From a bacterium (GTDB lineage: Archaea > Nanoarchaeota > Nanoarchaeia > Woesearchaeales > UBA10216), in NCBI GenBank assembly GCA_024206195.1, contig JAAGZO010000436.1, positions 1 to 12,164 on the forward strand: a DNA stretch of 12,164 nucleotides, in the 5' to 3' direction. The notes below the pieces were generated by a model. That model made no database searches. It saw only the letters and a program-made list of their open reading frames with translations, and was not told the origin of the DNA. The position numbers were made by a program, and so were the translations under genes. The stretch's first letter is position 1. Every line of letters begins with the position of its first letter. Shown here one piece after another: positions 1 through 6,294 of this stretch.

Positions 1-1
1 A

Positions 2-142
2 ATGACACAAATCGATGATATAACAATTCTTTCAATAAGATTGACAGAAATGCACGCTTACATGAATGGTCTTAAAGATGGTCTTAAACTTAACGGAAAA
101 GACTACGAAGAATTAGACTATGATGGAGCTCCAAGAGTATGA
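2..142 (+). CDS. Small unknown protein at left edge, possibly 5'-truncated
   Basis: An open frame of 46 codons runs from an ATG at base 2 to a TGA at 140-142. Its stop overlaps the next start as ATGA, the usual sign of translational coupling in this gene string. The sequence is soluble-looking and mixed-charge, with no Cys pair and no membrane segment, and I do not recognise it. Residues 22-29 contain a short internal repeat (NGLKDGLK) that comes from a 12-base tandem duplication. The window starts one base before the ATG, so I cannot see an SD and cannot exclude a start further upstream. The ATGA overlap is the main reason to call it real. Confidence 0.5.
   Translation: MTQIDDITILSIRLTEMHAYMNGLKDGLKLNGKDYEELDYDGAPRV
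66..88 (+). repeat. 12-base tandem duplication inside the first ORF
   Basis: ATGGTCTTAAA occurs at 66-76 and again at 78-88, separated by one base, so the unit is 12 bases and keeps the frame. It encodes two copies of a GLK-type tetrapeptide in the 46-residue protein. Replication slippage is the simplest explanation. Confidence 0.8.
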
Positions 143-330
143 CAGATGTAAAAGAATGTTTAAGGTGTAGCAAAAAGGAACACCCAGAGCAAGGCGGCAA
201 GTATGGCTTTATCTGTTGGCGGTGTACACACATCGAAATGAATGAAAAAGCAATGAGTGAAATACTACACAAACTTAACCAACTCATAAGCAAGTTAGAT
301 GATTTATATAATATAGGTAAGTGTGATTGA
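139..330 (+). CDS. Mini zinc-ribbon protein (63 aa)
   Basis: This small protein has two CxxC knuckles, Cys7/Cys10 and Cys26/Cys29, separated by 15 residues. That is the layout of a zinc ribbon binding one structural zinc. The knuckles are followed by about 30 residues that look like a single amphipathic helix. The start ATG lies in an ATGA overlap with the previous gene. The next gene's GTG start lies inside its last codons, so all three are probably translated as a chain. Such mini zinc ribbons are common among small phage proteins and may bind nucleic acid or a host protein, but no specific role is visible. The next gene has the same architecture and may be a diverged paralogue. Confidence 0.75.
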   Translation: MTDVKECLRCSKKEHPEQGGKYGFICWRCTHIEMNEKAMSEILHKLNQLISKLDDLYNIGKCD

Positions 331-541
331 TGTGAAAAAGAAAAACGAGTGCAATGCATGCAGCAGCAAGCCCGACAAGTTTTATTTGCTATGCACAGAA
401 TGTATGGCAAAAGCAGATATAGCCAACAAAGTATTAAAAAAGATAATAGAAACAACAGACCCAGCGGCAAGAAACGACATAGTAGAATTATGGAAAACTG
501 TAATTGATACGTCAAGAGAGTATAGAGATGGAGAAGAGTAA
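323..541 (+). CDS. Mini zinc-ribbon protein (72 aa), GTG start
   Basis: Two CxxC knuckles, Cys10/Cys13 and Cys24/Cys27, are followed by roughly 40 residues of predicted helix with an acidic end. The order (knuckle, 10-15 residue linker, aromatic or aliphatic residues, knuckle, helix) matches the gene just upstream, so the pair may descend from a tandem duplication. The start chosen is GTG at 323, which overlaps the previous stop by 8 bases and has an AGG about 6 bases ahead. GTG at 332 is a possible alternative and would still keep all four Cys. No catalytic motif is present. Function is unknown; a nucleic-acid or protein-binding accessory role is inference only. Confidence 0.7.
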   Translation: MIDVKKKNECNACSSKPDKFYLLCTECMAKADIANKVLKKIIETTDPAARNDIVELWKTVIDTSREYRDGEE

Positions 542-686
542 AAAGAAGTTTAACCCTAAAAAGCCACATATGATCATAAAGAGGGATGGCCAAACACTGT
601 ATGTGGCACAAGAGGGCGAAGTGCATATTATTAATATCAGCATAGAGCTTGAAGGCGCAAGAATGATAACACTAACATCGGAATGA
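528..686 (+). CDS. Small basic-then-acidic unknown protein (52 aa)
   Basis: I take the ATG at 528 as the start because AAGAGAG at 514-520 sits 7 bases ahead; a TTG at 504 would add eight residues but has no SD. The first dozen residues are Lys-rich, and the rest alternates hydrophobic and polar residues in a way that suggests a short beta sheet ending in an acidic or neutral tail. It overlaps the preceding zinc-ribbon gene by 14 bases, and its stop overlaps an ATG at 683 as ATGA. I do not recognise the family. Tight packing with neighbours is the main evidence that it is a gene. Confidence 0.6.
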   Translation: MEKSKKKFNPKKPHMIIKRDGQTLYVAQEGEVHIINISIELEGARMITLTSE

Positions 687-781
687 GAAATGTACATAAA
701 TATACAAAGATGGTACAATTAAGTACAAGAATAGCGATAATAAAACGATGGTGTAAAAATTACATATGGCAAAGGGTATAA
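683..781 (+). CDS. Possible 32-residue basic ORF overlapping the next gene
   Basis: An ATG at 683 overlaps the previous stop (ATGA) and opens 32 codons to a TAA at 779-781, running 16 bases into the small terminase candidate. The peptide is strongly basic, with several Lys and Arg, three Trp/Tyr in its last third and almost no acidic residues. It bridges the otherwise empty 687-765 gap, and coupling of this kind is used elsewhere here. There is no independent SD, and an ORF of this length can arise by chance, so this is a tentative call. Confidence 0.3.
   Translation: MRNVHKYTKMVQLSTRIAIIKRWCKNYIWQRV
691..719 (+). promoter_or_regulatory. Weak sigma70-like promoter candidate
   Basis: TGTACA at 691-696 (4 of 6 to TTGACA) is followed after 17 bases by TACAAT at 714-719 (5 of 6 to TATAAT). 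It lies in the only gap among the first genes, just ahead of the small terminase candidate at 766. In AT-rich DNA such matches are frequent, so confidence is low. Confidence 0.22.
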
Positions 782-1146
782 AAACAGGCGGAAGAAACAT
801 AAAGAAGGGTCAAGTATTAAATCCTAACGGTAGACCCAAGACAGCAAAGGAAACAAAACTAATAAGACAAACCTTAACGGATGACGTTGTAAAGACAACC
901 GAACACTACCTGTCTATGAGCAAGGAAGACTTGGAGAAGGCAAAAAGAGATAAAACCAAACCCTCGCTTGAATTGATAGTAATAAACATTATAAGCAAGT
1001 CTATAGAGCAAGGGGATAATTCAAGACTGTCAGGGTTATTAGACAGAGTTATAGGTAGGGTGAAGCAAGAAATGGATTTAACGGTTGACGGAGGGTTGGA
1101 ATTTAACTTCAATATACCAAGACCAAAGAGGAAGAAAGATGATTAA
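766..1146 (+). CDS. Probable terminase small subunit, GRP-motif protein
   Basis: The 126-residue protein is highly basic. Near residues 14-25 it carries KKGQVLNPNGRPK, a signature of the DUF5681-like family often found just upstream of phage large terminases. The middle (about 27-105) is helical and the C-terminus is a basic patch. A DNA-recognition role at packaging initiation fits the size, charge and position before the large subunit. The family link is recognised knowledge; the specific function is inferred from position. It starts at ATG 766 with no good SD, overlaps the upstream 32-codon ORF, and its stop overlaps the next start by 8 bases. Alternatives are another DNA-binding accessory protein or an HNH-less relic of a packaging gene. 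Confidence 0.6.
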   Translation: MAKGIKTGGRNIKKGQVLNPNGRPKTAKETKLIRQTLTDDVVKTTEHYLSMSKEDLEKAKRDKTKPSLELIVINIISKSIEQGDNSRLSGLLDRVIGRVKQEMDLTVDGGLEFNFNIPRPKRKKDD

Positions 1147-1333
1147 GCGAGTATTCAAGATGTTAGATGGCACAGTTCAAGTATGGGATGAGAACTTGAA
1201 GCACTTACCAGAGTTTGAAGGGGATTATGAAGAGAAGAAAGGTCTGATAATGGCATCAGTAGCCGGCAAAGTAGAGTGGCGTAAACAAGGTGTAGGTGGA
1301 GGCTTTCAAGGGATAAGCGAGAAGGATTTCTAA
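1139..1333 (+). CDS. Small unknown protein (64 aa)
   Basis: The start at ATG 1139 is preceded by AGAGGAAGAAAG, a good SD, and overlaps the small terminase candidate by 8 bases. The longer reading from 1085 has no SD and would sit deep in the upstream gene. The protein has a beta-like start (about residues 1-17, with a DGTVQVW turn), an acidic middle, and a Gly-rich stretch (VGGGF) near the C-terminus. There is no Cys pair or membrane segment and I do not recognise a family. Its stop overlaps the next ATG as TAATG. It probably belongs to the accessory proteins of the packaging region, but function is unknown. Confidence 0.6.
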   Translation: MIKRVFKMLDGTVQVWDENLKHLPEFEGDYEEKKGLIMASVAGKVEWRKQGVGGGFQGISEKDF

Positions 1334-1497
1334 TGAAGATCAAGGAGTGGCAGCACTGGACAGATTCAGTGCCGAGTTGGTTTGACTGGGAAGAGTGGTA
1401 TATGTCGGTACATGGCTGGATATGCCCTAAGTGTAATCATGTGTGGAGCCCAGAAGTAAAAGAGTGCGTAGTTTGTAATGAAGCAGAAACAGAATAA
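1333..1497 (+). CDS. Trp-rich mini zinc-ribbon protein (54 aa)
   Basis: A 54-codon frame begins in a TAATG overlap with the previous stop and ends at the TAA at 1495-1497. The C-terminal half is a clear zinc ribbon: Cys31-Pro-Lys-Cys34 and Cys45-Val-Val-Cys48, 10 residues apart. The N-terminal 30 residues are exceptionally aromatic: seven Trp occur in the whole protein, six of them before or just at the first knuckle, with Phe and Tyr between. Such a segment could pack on a partner protein. No catalytic motif is seen. It sits immediately before the large terminase gene, which makes a packaging-linked role possible but unproven. GGGG at 1499, just after the stop, opens the hairpin described next. 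Confidence 0.72.
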   Translation: MKIKEWQHWTDSVPSWFDWEEWYMSVHGWICPKCNHVWSPEVKECVVCNEAETE

Positions 1498-1498
1498 A

Positions 1499-1595
1499 GG
1501 GGTATGCTCGATGGCTCAAGAATCGCGGTAAATGGTAAGCTTTATGCTCATTCGCGCTTGCATCGAATTAGTATTTGATATTAAAGGCATGCCCC
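1499..1595 (+). promoter_or_regulatory. Long nested hairpin across the large terminase start
   Basis: Four nested helices can form in order. GGGGTATGC (1499-1507) pairs with GCATGCCCC (1587-1595), 9 pairs including one G-U. TCGATG (1508-1513) pairs with CATCGA (1561-1566). CAAG (1517-1520) pairs with CTTG (1557-1560). CGCG (1524-1527) pairs with CGCG (1553-1556). The first two are continuous on the 5' side. The 3' side leaves a 20-base bulge that contains the TTG (1575-1577) start of the large terminase. A tRNA was considered but the T-arm and anticodon arm do not fit. Translational control of the terminase is the likeliest role; this is inference from pairing and position. Confidence 0.5.
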
Positions 1596-3038
1596 TATTT
1601 AACATGGCAACAAATGCAGATAATAAATGATTCATACATACCACACCCGCCGGTAGCAGCATTTCACGCTGCGCCCGAACATTCATTACATCAAGGGATA
1701 AGATACAGTAAGGGCATAATGCACCCCAAAGGGGAGGGAGGCACAACAGGAGTTATTAAGGAGATATTAGCATTATGTACCGAGTTTGCTGGGTATAAGT
1801 GTTGGATATTTAGACTAGATTATGAATCACACAAAAAAAGCACAATCGATTATCTGTATGAATGTATACCTAAAGAGCTAATAATAGGTTACGACAAGCC
1901 TAATAGAGGTTATGACAGACAAGATCATGTGATGCGCATTAAGACTAAAGACCCTGATAAGCCAAGCACTATATGGTTGTTACATGGCAAGGTACCTAAA
2001 GGAATGGAAACAGCACAGGTAGGGTGTGCGTTATTTCTTGAAGCAGATGAGATGCCTTACGAGGTAGTTAAAACGGCAGCATCAAGAGTAAGACAACCCA
2101 ACGTGCCGTTATACTTGATGTTTGATTATAACCCACCGCCTAAGTCACACTGGCTGTACAGGTACTTTGAGAAAGAACCAAAAGAGAAACCAGAGTTAAG
2201 GAAAACAAGAAAGTGCTTCTTTATACCGGCAGGCACCAATAAGAAATACCTACCCAAAGGACATTACGACCAATTAGAAGAATTATACCCAGAAGGCACA
2301 GATGAATATAAAAGGTATGTTTTAGGTGAATACGGGTCTATCACAACAGACTTAGCTGTGTGGCAACAATGGCGTTCAAGCTTACACATAACAGAAACAG
2401 AACTTAAACCCATAGTGGGTGTGCCAATAGTCAGGTGTTGGGATTTTGACTTCCGTGCAGCATGTGTATTATTGCAGATGGTAGACCAGAGGGTTAGAAT
2501 ACTATACCCAGAGGTGTGGAGCCCGAATAAAGGGGTTGATGAGTTTGTGCCTTATGCGCTAGACATAATTATGAGGCATTACAGCGACTTTGAATTTAAA
2601 GACTTTACTGACCCGTCAGTGGTTAACAAGCGAGGGCATATAAGCGCAGCACAAACGACTAAAAGTATTGCAAGGCAGTATAATGTACATTTAGATGATG
2701 GCTTAGAGGATTGGGTGCAAAGACAAAGAGTGGTAAACTACTTCTTAACTAAACTAAGCGGAGGTAAGCCCCAGTTTGAGGTTGATAGCAGAAACGATAT
2801 GATTATAGAGGGCTTTGAGGGTGAGTATAGATATAAGAAGTCGGCAGTGACACGAACCGCAAAAGATGTTGATAAGACAACAGTGCATGCTAGTTTACAG
2901 GATTGCATACAGCATGGGTGTGGATATTATTATGATCAACTACACGACCAAGAAGAACACTATGAGGACATACCCGAAGATATGTATGATTTTGAAGCAG
3001 ACTATGAAGATCACAGTAAGGCGTGGCCGGAAAGGTAA
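1575..3038 (+). CDS. terL: Phage terminase large subunit (ATPase-nuclease)
   Basis: This DNA-packaging motor subunit would hydrolyse ATP to drive DNA into the procapsid and cut the concatemer. The protein is 487 residues, near the usual 450-600. ATPase marks: a Gln/His-rich adenine-type region around residues 12-33, a P-loop-like KGEGGTT at 52-58 that lacks the standard GK[ST] lysine, Walker B LFLEADE at 153-159, and a coupling motif YNPP at 185-188 followed by HWLYRYF. Nuclease marks: WDFD with Asp290, TDPS with Asp346 and LQDC with Asp443, giving the RNase H-like acidic triad. An in-frame TAG at 1569 makes TTG 1575 the earliest start, without an SD; ATG 1614 (residue 14) is the alternative. 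Identity as TerL is firm; the start is not. Confidence 0.88.
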   Translation: MILKACPYLTWQQMQIINDSYIPHPPVAAFHAAPEHSLHQGIRYSKGIMHPKGEGGTTGVIKEILALCTEFAGYKCWIFRLDYESHKKSTIDYLYECIPKELIIGYDKPNRGYDRQDHVMRIKTKDPDKPSTIWLLHGKVPKGMETAQVGCALFLEADEMPYEVVKTAASRVRQPNVPLYLMFDYNPPPKSHWLYRYFEKEPKEKPELRKTRKCFFIPAGTNKKYLPKGHYDQLEELYPEGTDEYKRYVLGEYGSITTDLAVWQQWRSSLHITETELKPIVGVPIVRCWDFDFRAACVLLQMVDQRVRILYPEVWSPNKGVDEFVPYALDIIMRHYSDFEFKDFTDPSVVNKRGHISAAQTTKSIARQYNVHLDDGLEDWVQRQRVVNYFLTKLSGGKPQFEVDSRNDMIIEGFEGEYRYKKSAVTRTAKDVDKTTVHASLQDCIQHGCGYYYDQLHDQEEHYEDIPEDMYDFEADYEDHSKAWPER

Positions 3039-3044
3039 AAATGG

Positions 3045-3137
3045 ATGATGATTATCACTTGTTATGGTTTATGTTGTGGTGTATCAGTTAACACTATTAA
3101 GGGTAAATGCAGCTGTAGTGTGTGGTTAGGAACATAA
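3045..3137 (+). CDS. Possible 30-residue Cys-rich small protein
   Basis: GGAAAGG at 3029-3035, inside the end of the terminase gene, precedes three overlapping ATGs. The one at 3045, 9 bases away, opens 30 codons that end one base before the next gene and so fill the gap exactly. The peptide starts hydrophobic (MMIITCYG) and has five Cys, arranged C-x3-CC then C-x-C, which could bind metal or form disulfides. The ATG at 3041 has better SD spacing but gives only 16 residues, and the one at 3064 gives 21. I favour 3045 on length and fit, but all three could be chance frames. Confidence 0.4.
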   Translation: MMIITCYGLCCGVSVNTIKGKCSCSVWLGT

Positions 3138-3138
3138 A

Positions 3139-3321
3139 ATGCAGAAAAAAGAACCTATTGATGAAAATAATTCAAAAAGGTATTGCAAAGTTTGTTATAA
3201 AGAATTACAATCTTGGCAGATAATAGGGATATGTAATCAGTGTGAATATGAATTGAGTTTGGAGGAGGGGGAGTCGGAAGAATACGACTTCACGTTTGCA
3301 GATTATGGCGAAGATGGATGA
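3139..3321 (+). CDS. Mini zinc-ribbon protein with acidic tail (60 aa)
   Basis: Cys16-x2-Cys19 and Cys32-x2-Cys35 form a compact zinc ribbon, preceded by a charged N-terminal segment and followed by a strongly acidic tail (about residues 42-60). The start is ATG 3139, directly after the small Cys-rich ORF. Only weak purine runs precede it. The portal gene begins within its last codons. It is the fourth mini zinc ribbon in 3.3 kb and the only one with an acidic tail, which may mimic DNA or bind a basic partner (inference). The GGAGGAGGGGGAG at 3261-3273 inside it is a strong SD-like run too far from the portal start for normal use. Confidence 0.7.
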   Translation: MQKKEPIDENNSKRYCKVCYKELQSWQIIGICNQCEYELSLEEGESEEYDFTFADYGEDG

Positions 3322-5218
3322 TAAGGCGATAGTGGACTATATTAATTCCTGCCGCAAAGCTTCTAAAGAGTACAAACACAAAAGAACATTACGGAATAGA
3401 GCCAATTGGAATATGTACAATTACAGGCAGGACTATTCTAAAAAGAAAAAAGGGCAATCAAAAGAGTTCATACCAAAGCTTTCATTAGGGATTAAATACT
3501 TTAAGTCGATGCTCGCCACCGGCTTGACTAATAGAAGTGATGATTGGTTTATGGTTGAGAAGGGAAGATTCCCTGATGATGTTTTCACGGCAGATGTTGT
3601 TTATGCTTTACTCAAGCATTATCTATATTTGGCAGATGCTAAAGCGAAGATTCCAGAAATAGGTAAATATGTAGCCTTAGACGGTACGGTGTGTGTCAAA
3701 GTTGGTGGAGTTACAGATGAAATAGACATAGTTAAGAATGTATATAAAGATAAAGCCCCAGAAGTGAATACAGAAGGGCAACTAGTACAGCCTGAAAAGG
3801 AAGTGAAGTATAAAGAGGATGTTGCCAAAAAATGGCGTTTAGTATGGGATATAGTCAACTTTAATGACTGGTACCCTGATATGGAATCACCTGTTAATGA
3901 CCTAATATGCGATACCCACGATATAAACATGGATTATTATAAGCTGGTGAAGTTGGCCGAACAATACCCTAAGTCATACAGAAAGAAAGTCATAAGCGAA
4001 ATCAAGCAGTCGTTTGAACGTGATGATGAGAAGTCAGAGAAAGATAATCAATTAAACAAGTCAAGAACCGGCAACAGTAAGCGCAGAAAGAATGTTGTCT
4101 TAACTGAATTTTGGGGCGATATACTCAACAAAGATTATGAGCTTGAACATGAGAATGTTATTTGCGTAGTTGCAAACGACAAGTATCTAATCAGGATGGA
4201 GCCGAACAAACGACTAGATAAAGATAATCCTTTAGTACACGCTGCATTATTCCCTACAGAAGATTGCGCAATTGCATCAGAGGCATTAGCAGACGCACCC
4301 GCAGAGCTCAATAAGATGTATAATGAAATCACTAACTTGTTAATAGATTGTATGTTTGGGGCAGCAAAGGGTGTTTATCAGTACCGTAGAGGCTACGCAG
4401 CAAAGCCACACGCATTATCAAGAGGCGTTACTAACGGCAAAGTAATAGAAGTTAAAAGGGATATGCCTTTAGGTGTACAGATATTAGAAAGAATCAAAAC
4501 AGGTGAAGTGCCGCAAGATTCTTATGCGTTTTATAAAGAGATGGAACAAGCGTTGAATGAAGCGATGCTGATGAATGATATGAAAATGGGCAATGTGCCT
4601 CAAGGGTCTAGCGTTAAAGCAACTACGGCAATGATAGCAGACCAAGCAAGTACCGGCATGTTTTCTAGTATATTTAATGAATTTGAAGATAACTGTATAG
4701 TGCCATTACTAGAAAAGTCTTGGTGTGAGATATTAGAGAATATAGATCAGGATTCATTCACAGATGAGTTACAAACACTAGTTGGTAAGGAAACTGCGGC
4801 AAAGATAAAAGCAATGGAGCCTAAAGTAAGATACACAAAAGGCGCTAATGCAGTTAAATTCACCGTTAGGGGTATATCAGGATATATACAGAGAATTAGA
4901 GAGTTCCAGAAAATATCAACACTGGCTGGTCAGATATTCAGTAACCCAGCATTAGCACAAGAGTTTATGAAGGATTACAGTGTGTCTAAGTTATTGGGTC
5001 AGTTAATATCAGGAACAGGCGTAAGAGATGACCAAGTAAAACTAGATGATCAAGAGAAAGCTACCGCACAGATTAACGCAGCGGTAGGGCAGGCAATTGC
5101 TGGGGCAATGGAAGCTGGAACCCCACCTAAAGGCAAGCCAGAAGAGATTAATAAATTAGATAAACCAACTGAATCTCCATTACCACCAGCAGAGGGTAAT
5201 GCAGGCGGTGTTCTTTGA
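3305..5218 (+). CDS. Portal protein
   Basis: The protein forms the dodecameric ring at one capsid vertex through which DNA is packed and to which the tail attaches. At about 637 residues it is the long type seen in P22-like and podovirus portals. The N-terminus has the usual Arg/Trp/Tyr-rich segment (about 30-75). The middle carries the long stem and wing helices around residues 335-480, with Asn/Gln-rich turns such as NDMKMG-NVPQGSS and repeated helices ending in PLLEKSW. The C-terminus (from about 590) is Pro/Lys-rich and probably flexible. ATG 3305 is chosen; TTG 3296 and ATG 3314 are alternatives, and none has a well-spaced SD. It lies directly after the terminase block and before scaffold and capsid genes, the standard order. 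The assignment rests on overall character and context. Confidence 0.82.
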   Translation: MAKMDDKAIVDYINSCRKASKEYKHKRTLRNRANWNMYNYRQDYSKKKKGQSKEFIPKLSLGIKYFKSMLATGLTNRSDDWFMVEKGRFPDDVFTADVVYALLKHYLYLADAKAKIPEIGKYVALDGTVCVKVGGVTDEIDIVKNVYKDKAPEVNTEGQLVQPEKEVKYKEDVAKKWRLVWDIVNFNDWYPDMESPVNDLICDTHDINMDYYKLVKLAEQYPKSYRKKVISEIKQSFERDDEKSEKDNQLNKSRTGNSKRRKNVVLTEFWGDILNKDYELEHENVICVVANDKYLIRMEPNKRLDKDNPLVHAALFPTEDCAIASEALADAPAELNKMYNEITNLLIDCMFGAAKGVYQYRRGYAAKPHALSRGVTNGKVIEVKRDMPLGVQILERIKTGEVPQDSYAFYKEMEQALNEAMLMNDMKMGNVPQGSSVKATTAMIADQASTGMFSSIFNEFEDNCIVPLLEKSWCEILENIDQDSFTDELQTLVGKETAAKIKAMEPKVRYTKGANAVKFTVRGISGYIQRIREFQKISTLAGQIFSNPALAQEFMKDYSVSKLLGQLISGTGVRDDQVKLDDQEKATAQINAAVGQAIAGAMEAGTPPKGKPEEINKLDKPTESPLPPAEGNAGGVL

Positions 5219-5415
5219 TAGATAAATTATTGCAAGTAACAATAAATTCGAGAAGAGAAGAATTAATCGATAGCATTAAAGCACTTAGTGTGGGCGGTAA
5301 GTTAACAGAGGCAGTTGCGAATAGAATCGCAGGAGCGCTTGCTGAACTTGATGATTTACCAAGAGCCATACAGGAAATCAAATCTGATAATGCTAAACGA
5401 TTAAAAAGCGCTTGA
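5215..5415 (+). CDS. Small helical protein after the portal (66 aa), TTG start
   Basis: The TTG at 5215 overlaps the portal stop (TTGA), with AGGCGGTG about 5 bases upstream as a weak SD. The 66 residues look almost wholly helical, with regular Leu/Ile/Ala spacing and charged faces, no Cys and no signal peptide. I do not recognise it. Small helical proteins between portal and scaffold can be packaging or assembly factors, but that is only positional inference. Its last two codons and stop overlap the TTGACA of the promoter candidate that follows, so transcription of the next genes probably begins right at its end. Confidence 0.6.
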   Translation: MIDKLLQVTINSRREELIDSIKALSVGGKLTEAVANRIAGALAELDDLPRAIQEIKSDNAKRLKSA

Positions 5416-5442
5416 CAATATATGTGATGTAGGTCATATATA
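5412..5442 (+). promoter_or_regulatory. Sigma70-like promoter for the scaffold-capsid cassette
   Basis: A perfect TTGACA at 5412-5417 is followed by an AT-rich run. TATATA at 5437-5442 (spacing 19) or CATATA at 5435-5440 (spacing 17) could act as the -10 box. It lies in the longest non-coding gap of the portal-capsid part (5416-5479), ahead of the scaffold gene, where phages often boost capsid expression. The -10 choice is uncertain. Confidence 0.5.
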
Positions 5443-5479
5443 TTAGAGTAGGGTAAATTCAAATAGGAAAGGAAGAAAG

Positions 5480-6268
5480 ATGACAGATGAGATGGCTGGC
5501 AACCCTACGGAAGGAACCGAAGATGGTACTCCTAAAGTAGAAGCCGATATTCCCGAAGCATCCGAAACCGGCGATGAGGACACCCAGAAATGGAGCCAAG
5601 TCGAGATTGATGGCAAGACGTTTCAAAGCCCAGATGAACTTAAAGAGCATGTTAAAGTGCTTAATAAGCGTCTGAAAGATGGACAAAGCTATATTTCTAA
5701 GCAAGGCGAGGAAATAAGGGCAATGGGTGAACAAGTCGCAGAATTACGGGGCGCAGTAGGTCAGATCAACGCTGCACAAGAAAGTGAAGTTGATGATGAG
5801 GCCGAGTTTTTAGCGAATCCAACGGAGTACGTTAAAAAGGTGAAAGCAGCAGCAATCGAGGAAGCCACAAAGTTAGTAGAGGGTAAATCGAAAGAATTTA
5901 TGACCACTATTAACGCTGAAAAGACAGAAGAAAGACAATGGGATACGTTTATGAAAGATCATAAACAGCTAAAGGTTTTAGGTAAGGACTTTTTAAAAGT
6001 ACTTGCTGGAACAATAGCACCGTCTGTTGCTCATCTTCCTAGAAGTCAGGCTCTTGATGTGTTAGCTGAAAGAGCTAATGAGTATGTCTTAAGGATTCCA
6101 GTAAATGCTGATGACAAGCCTGCACCCGGAATCAGACCGGCTAGGACACCTGAAAAAGGTATCCCAAAAGCAATGTCCAAAAAAGAATATGCAGAATCAC
6201 AAATTGCTGCATTAAATGAAACGAAAGGCCGCATAAAACCTAGTCACTCGAATTTACCTCGTAAGTAA
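5480..6268 (+). CDS. Probable capsid scaffolding protein
   Basis: The 262-residue protein has the make-up of an internal scaffold: a very acidic, low-complexity N-terminus (about 1-45), a helical and probably coiled-coil centre (about 50-100 and 118-150), and a basic Pro-containing C-terminus (about 208-262) of the kind that binds coat protein in known scaffolds. It lies directly before the major capsid gene, the expected place. AGGAAAGGAAG at 5465-5475, 4 bases before ATG 5480, is a strong SD. No protease motif (Ser-His catalytic pattern) is evident, so a fused protease-scaffold is unlikely. Scaffolds diverge quickly, so the assignment depends on composition and position rather than a sequence motif. 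Confidence 0.75.
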   Translation: MTDEMAGNPTEGTEDGTPKVEADIPEASETGDEDTQKWSQVEIDGKTFQSPDELKEHVKVLNKRLKDGQSYISKQGEEIRAMGEQVAELRGAVGQINAAQESEVDDEAEFLANPTEYVKKVKAAAIEEATKLVEGKSKEFMTTINAEKTEERQWDTFMKDHKQLKVLGKDFLKVLAGTIAPSVAHLPRSQALDVLAERANEYVLRIPVNADDKPAPGIRPARTPEKGIPKAMSKKEYAESQIAALNETKGRIKPSHSNLPRK

Positions 6269-6294
6269 GTTAATATTTAACGGAGGTAATCAAA

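Noticed and set aside
90..626. 178-codon open frame on the minus strand
   Set aside because: It lies antisense to three coupled small genes, is extremely Leu, Ser and Cys-rich, has no SD, and vanishes as a shadow of their codon pattern.
1499..1595. Possible tRNA from the GGGGTAT / ATGCCCC outer stem
   Set aside because: The length is 97 bases, and no T-arm with TTCGAAT-type loop or anticodon arm pairs in the right place; a plain nested hairpin fits better.
2866..3048. 60-codon + strand frame inside the terminase end
   Set aside because: It overlaps the conserved end of the terminase, including its third nuclease aspartate, and has no SD or recognisable features.
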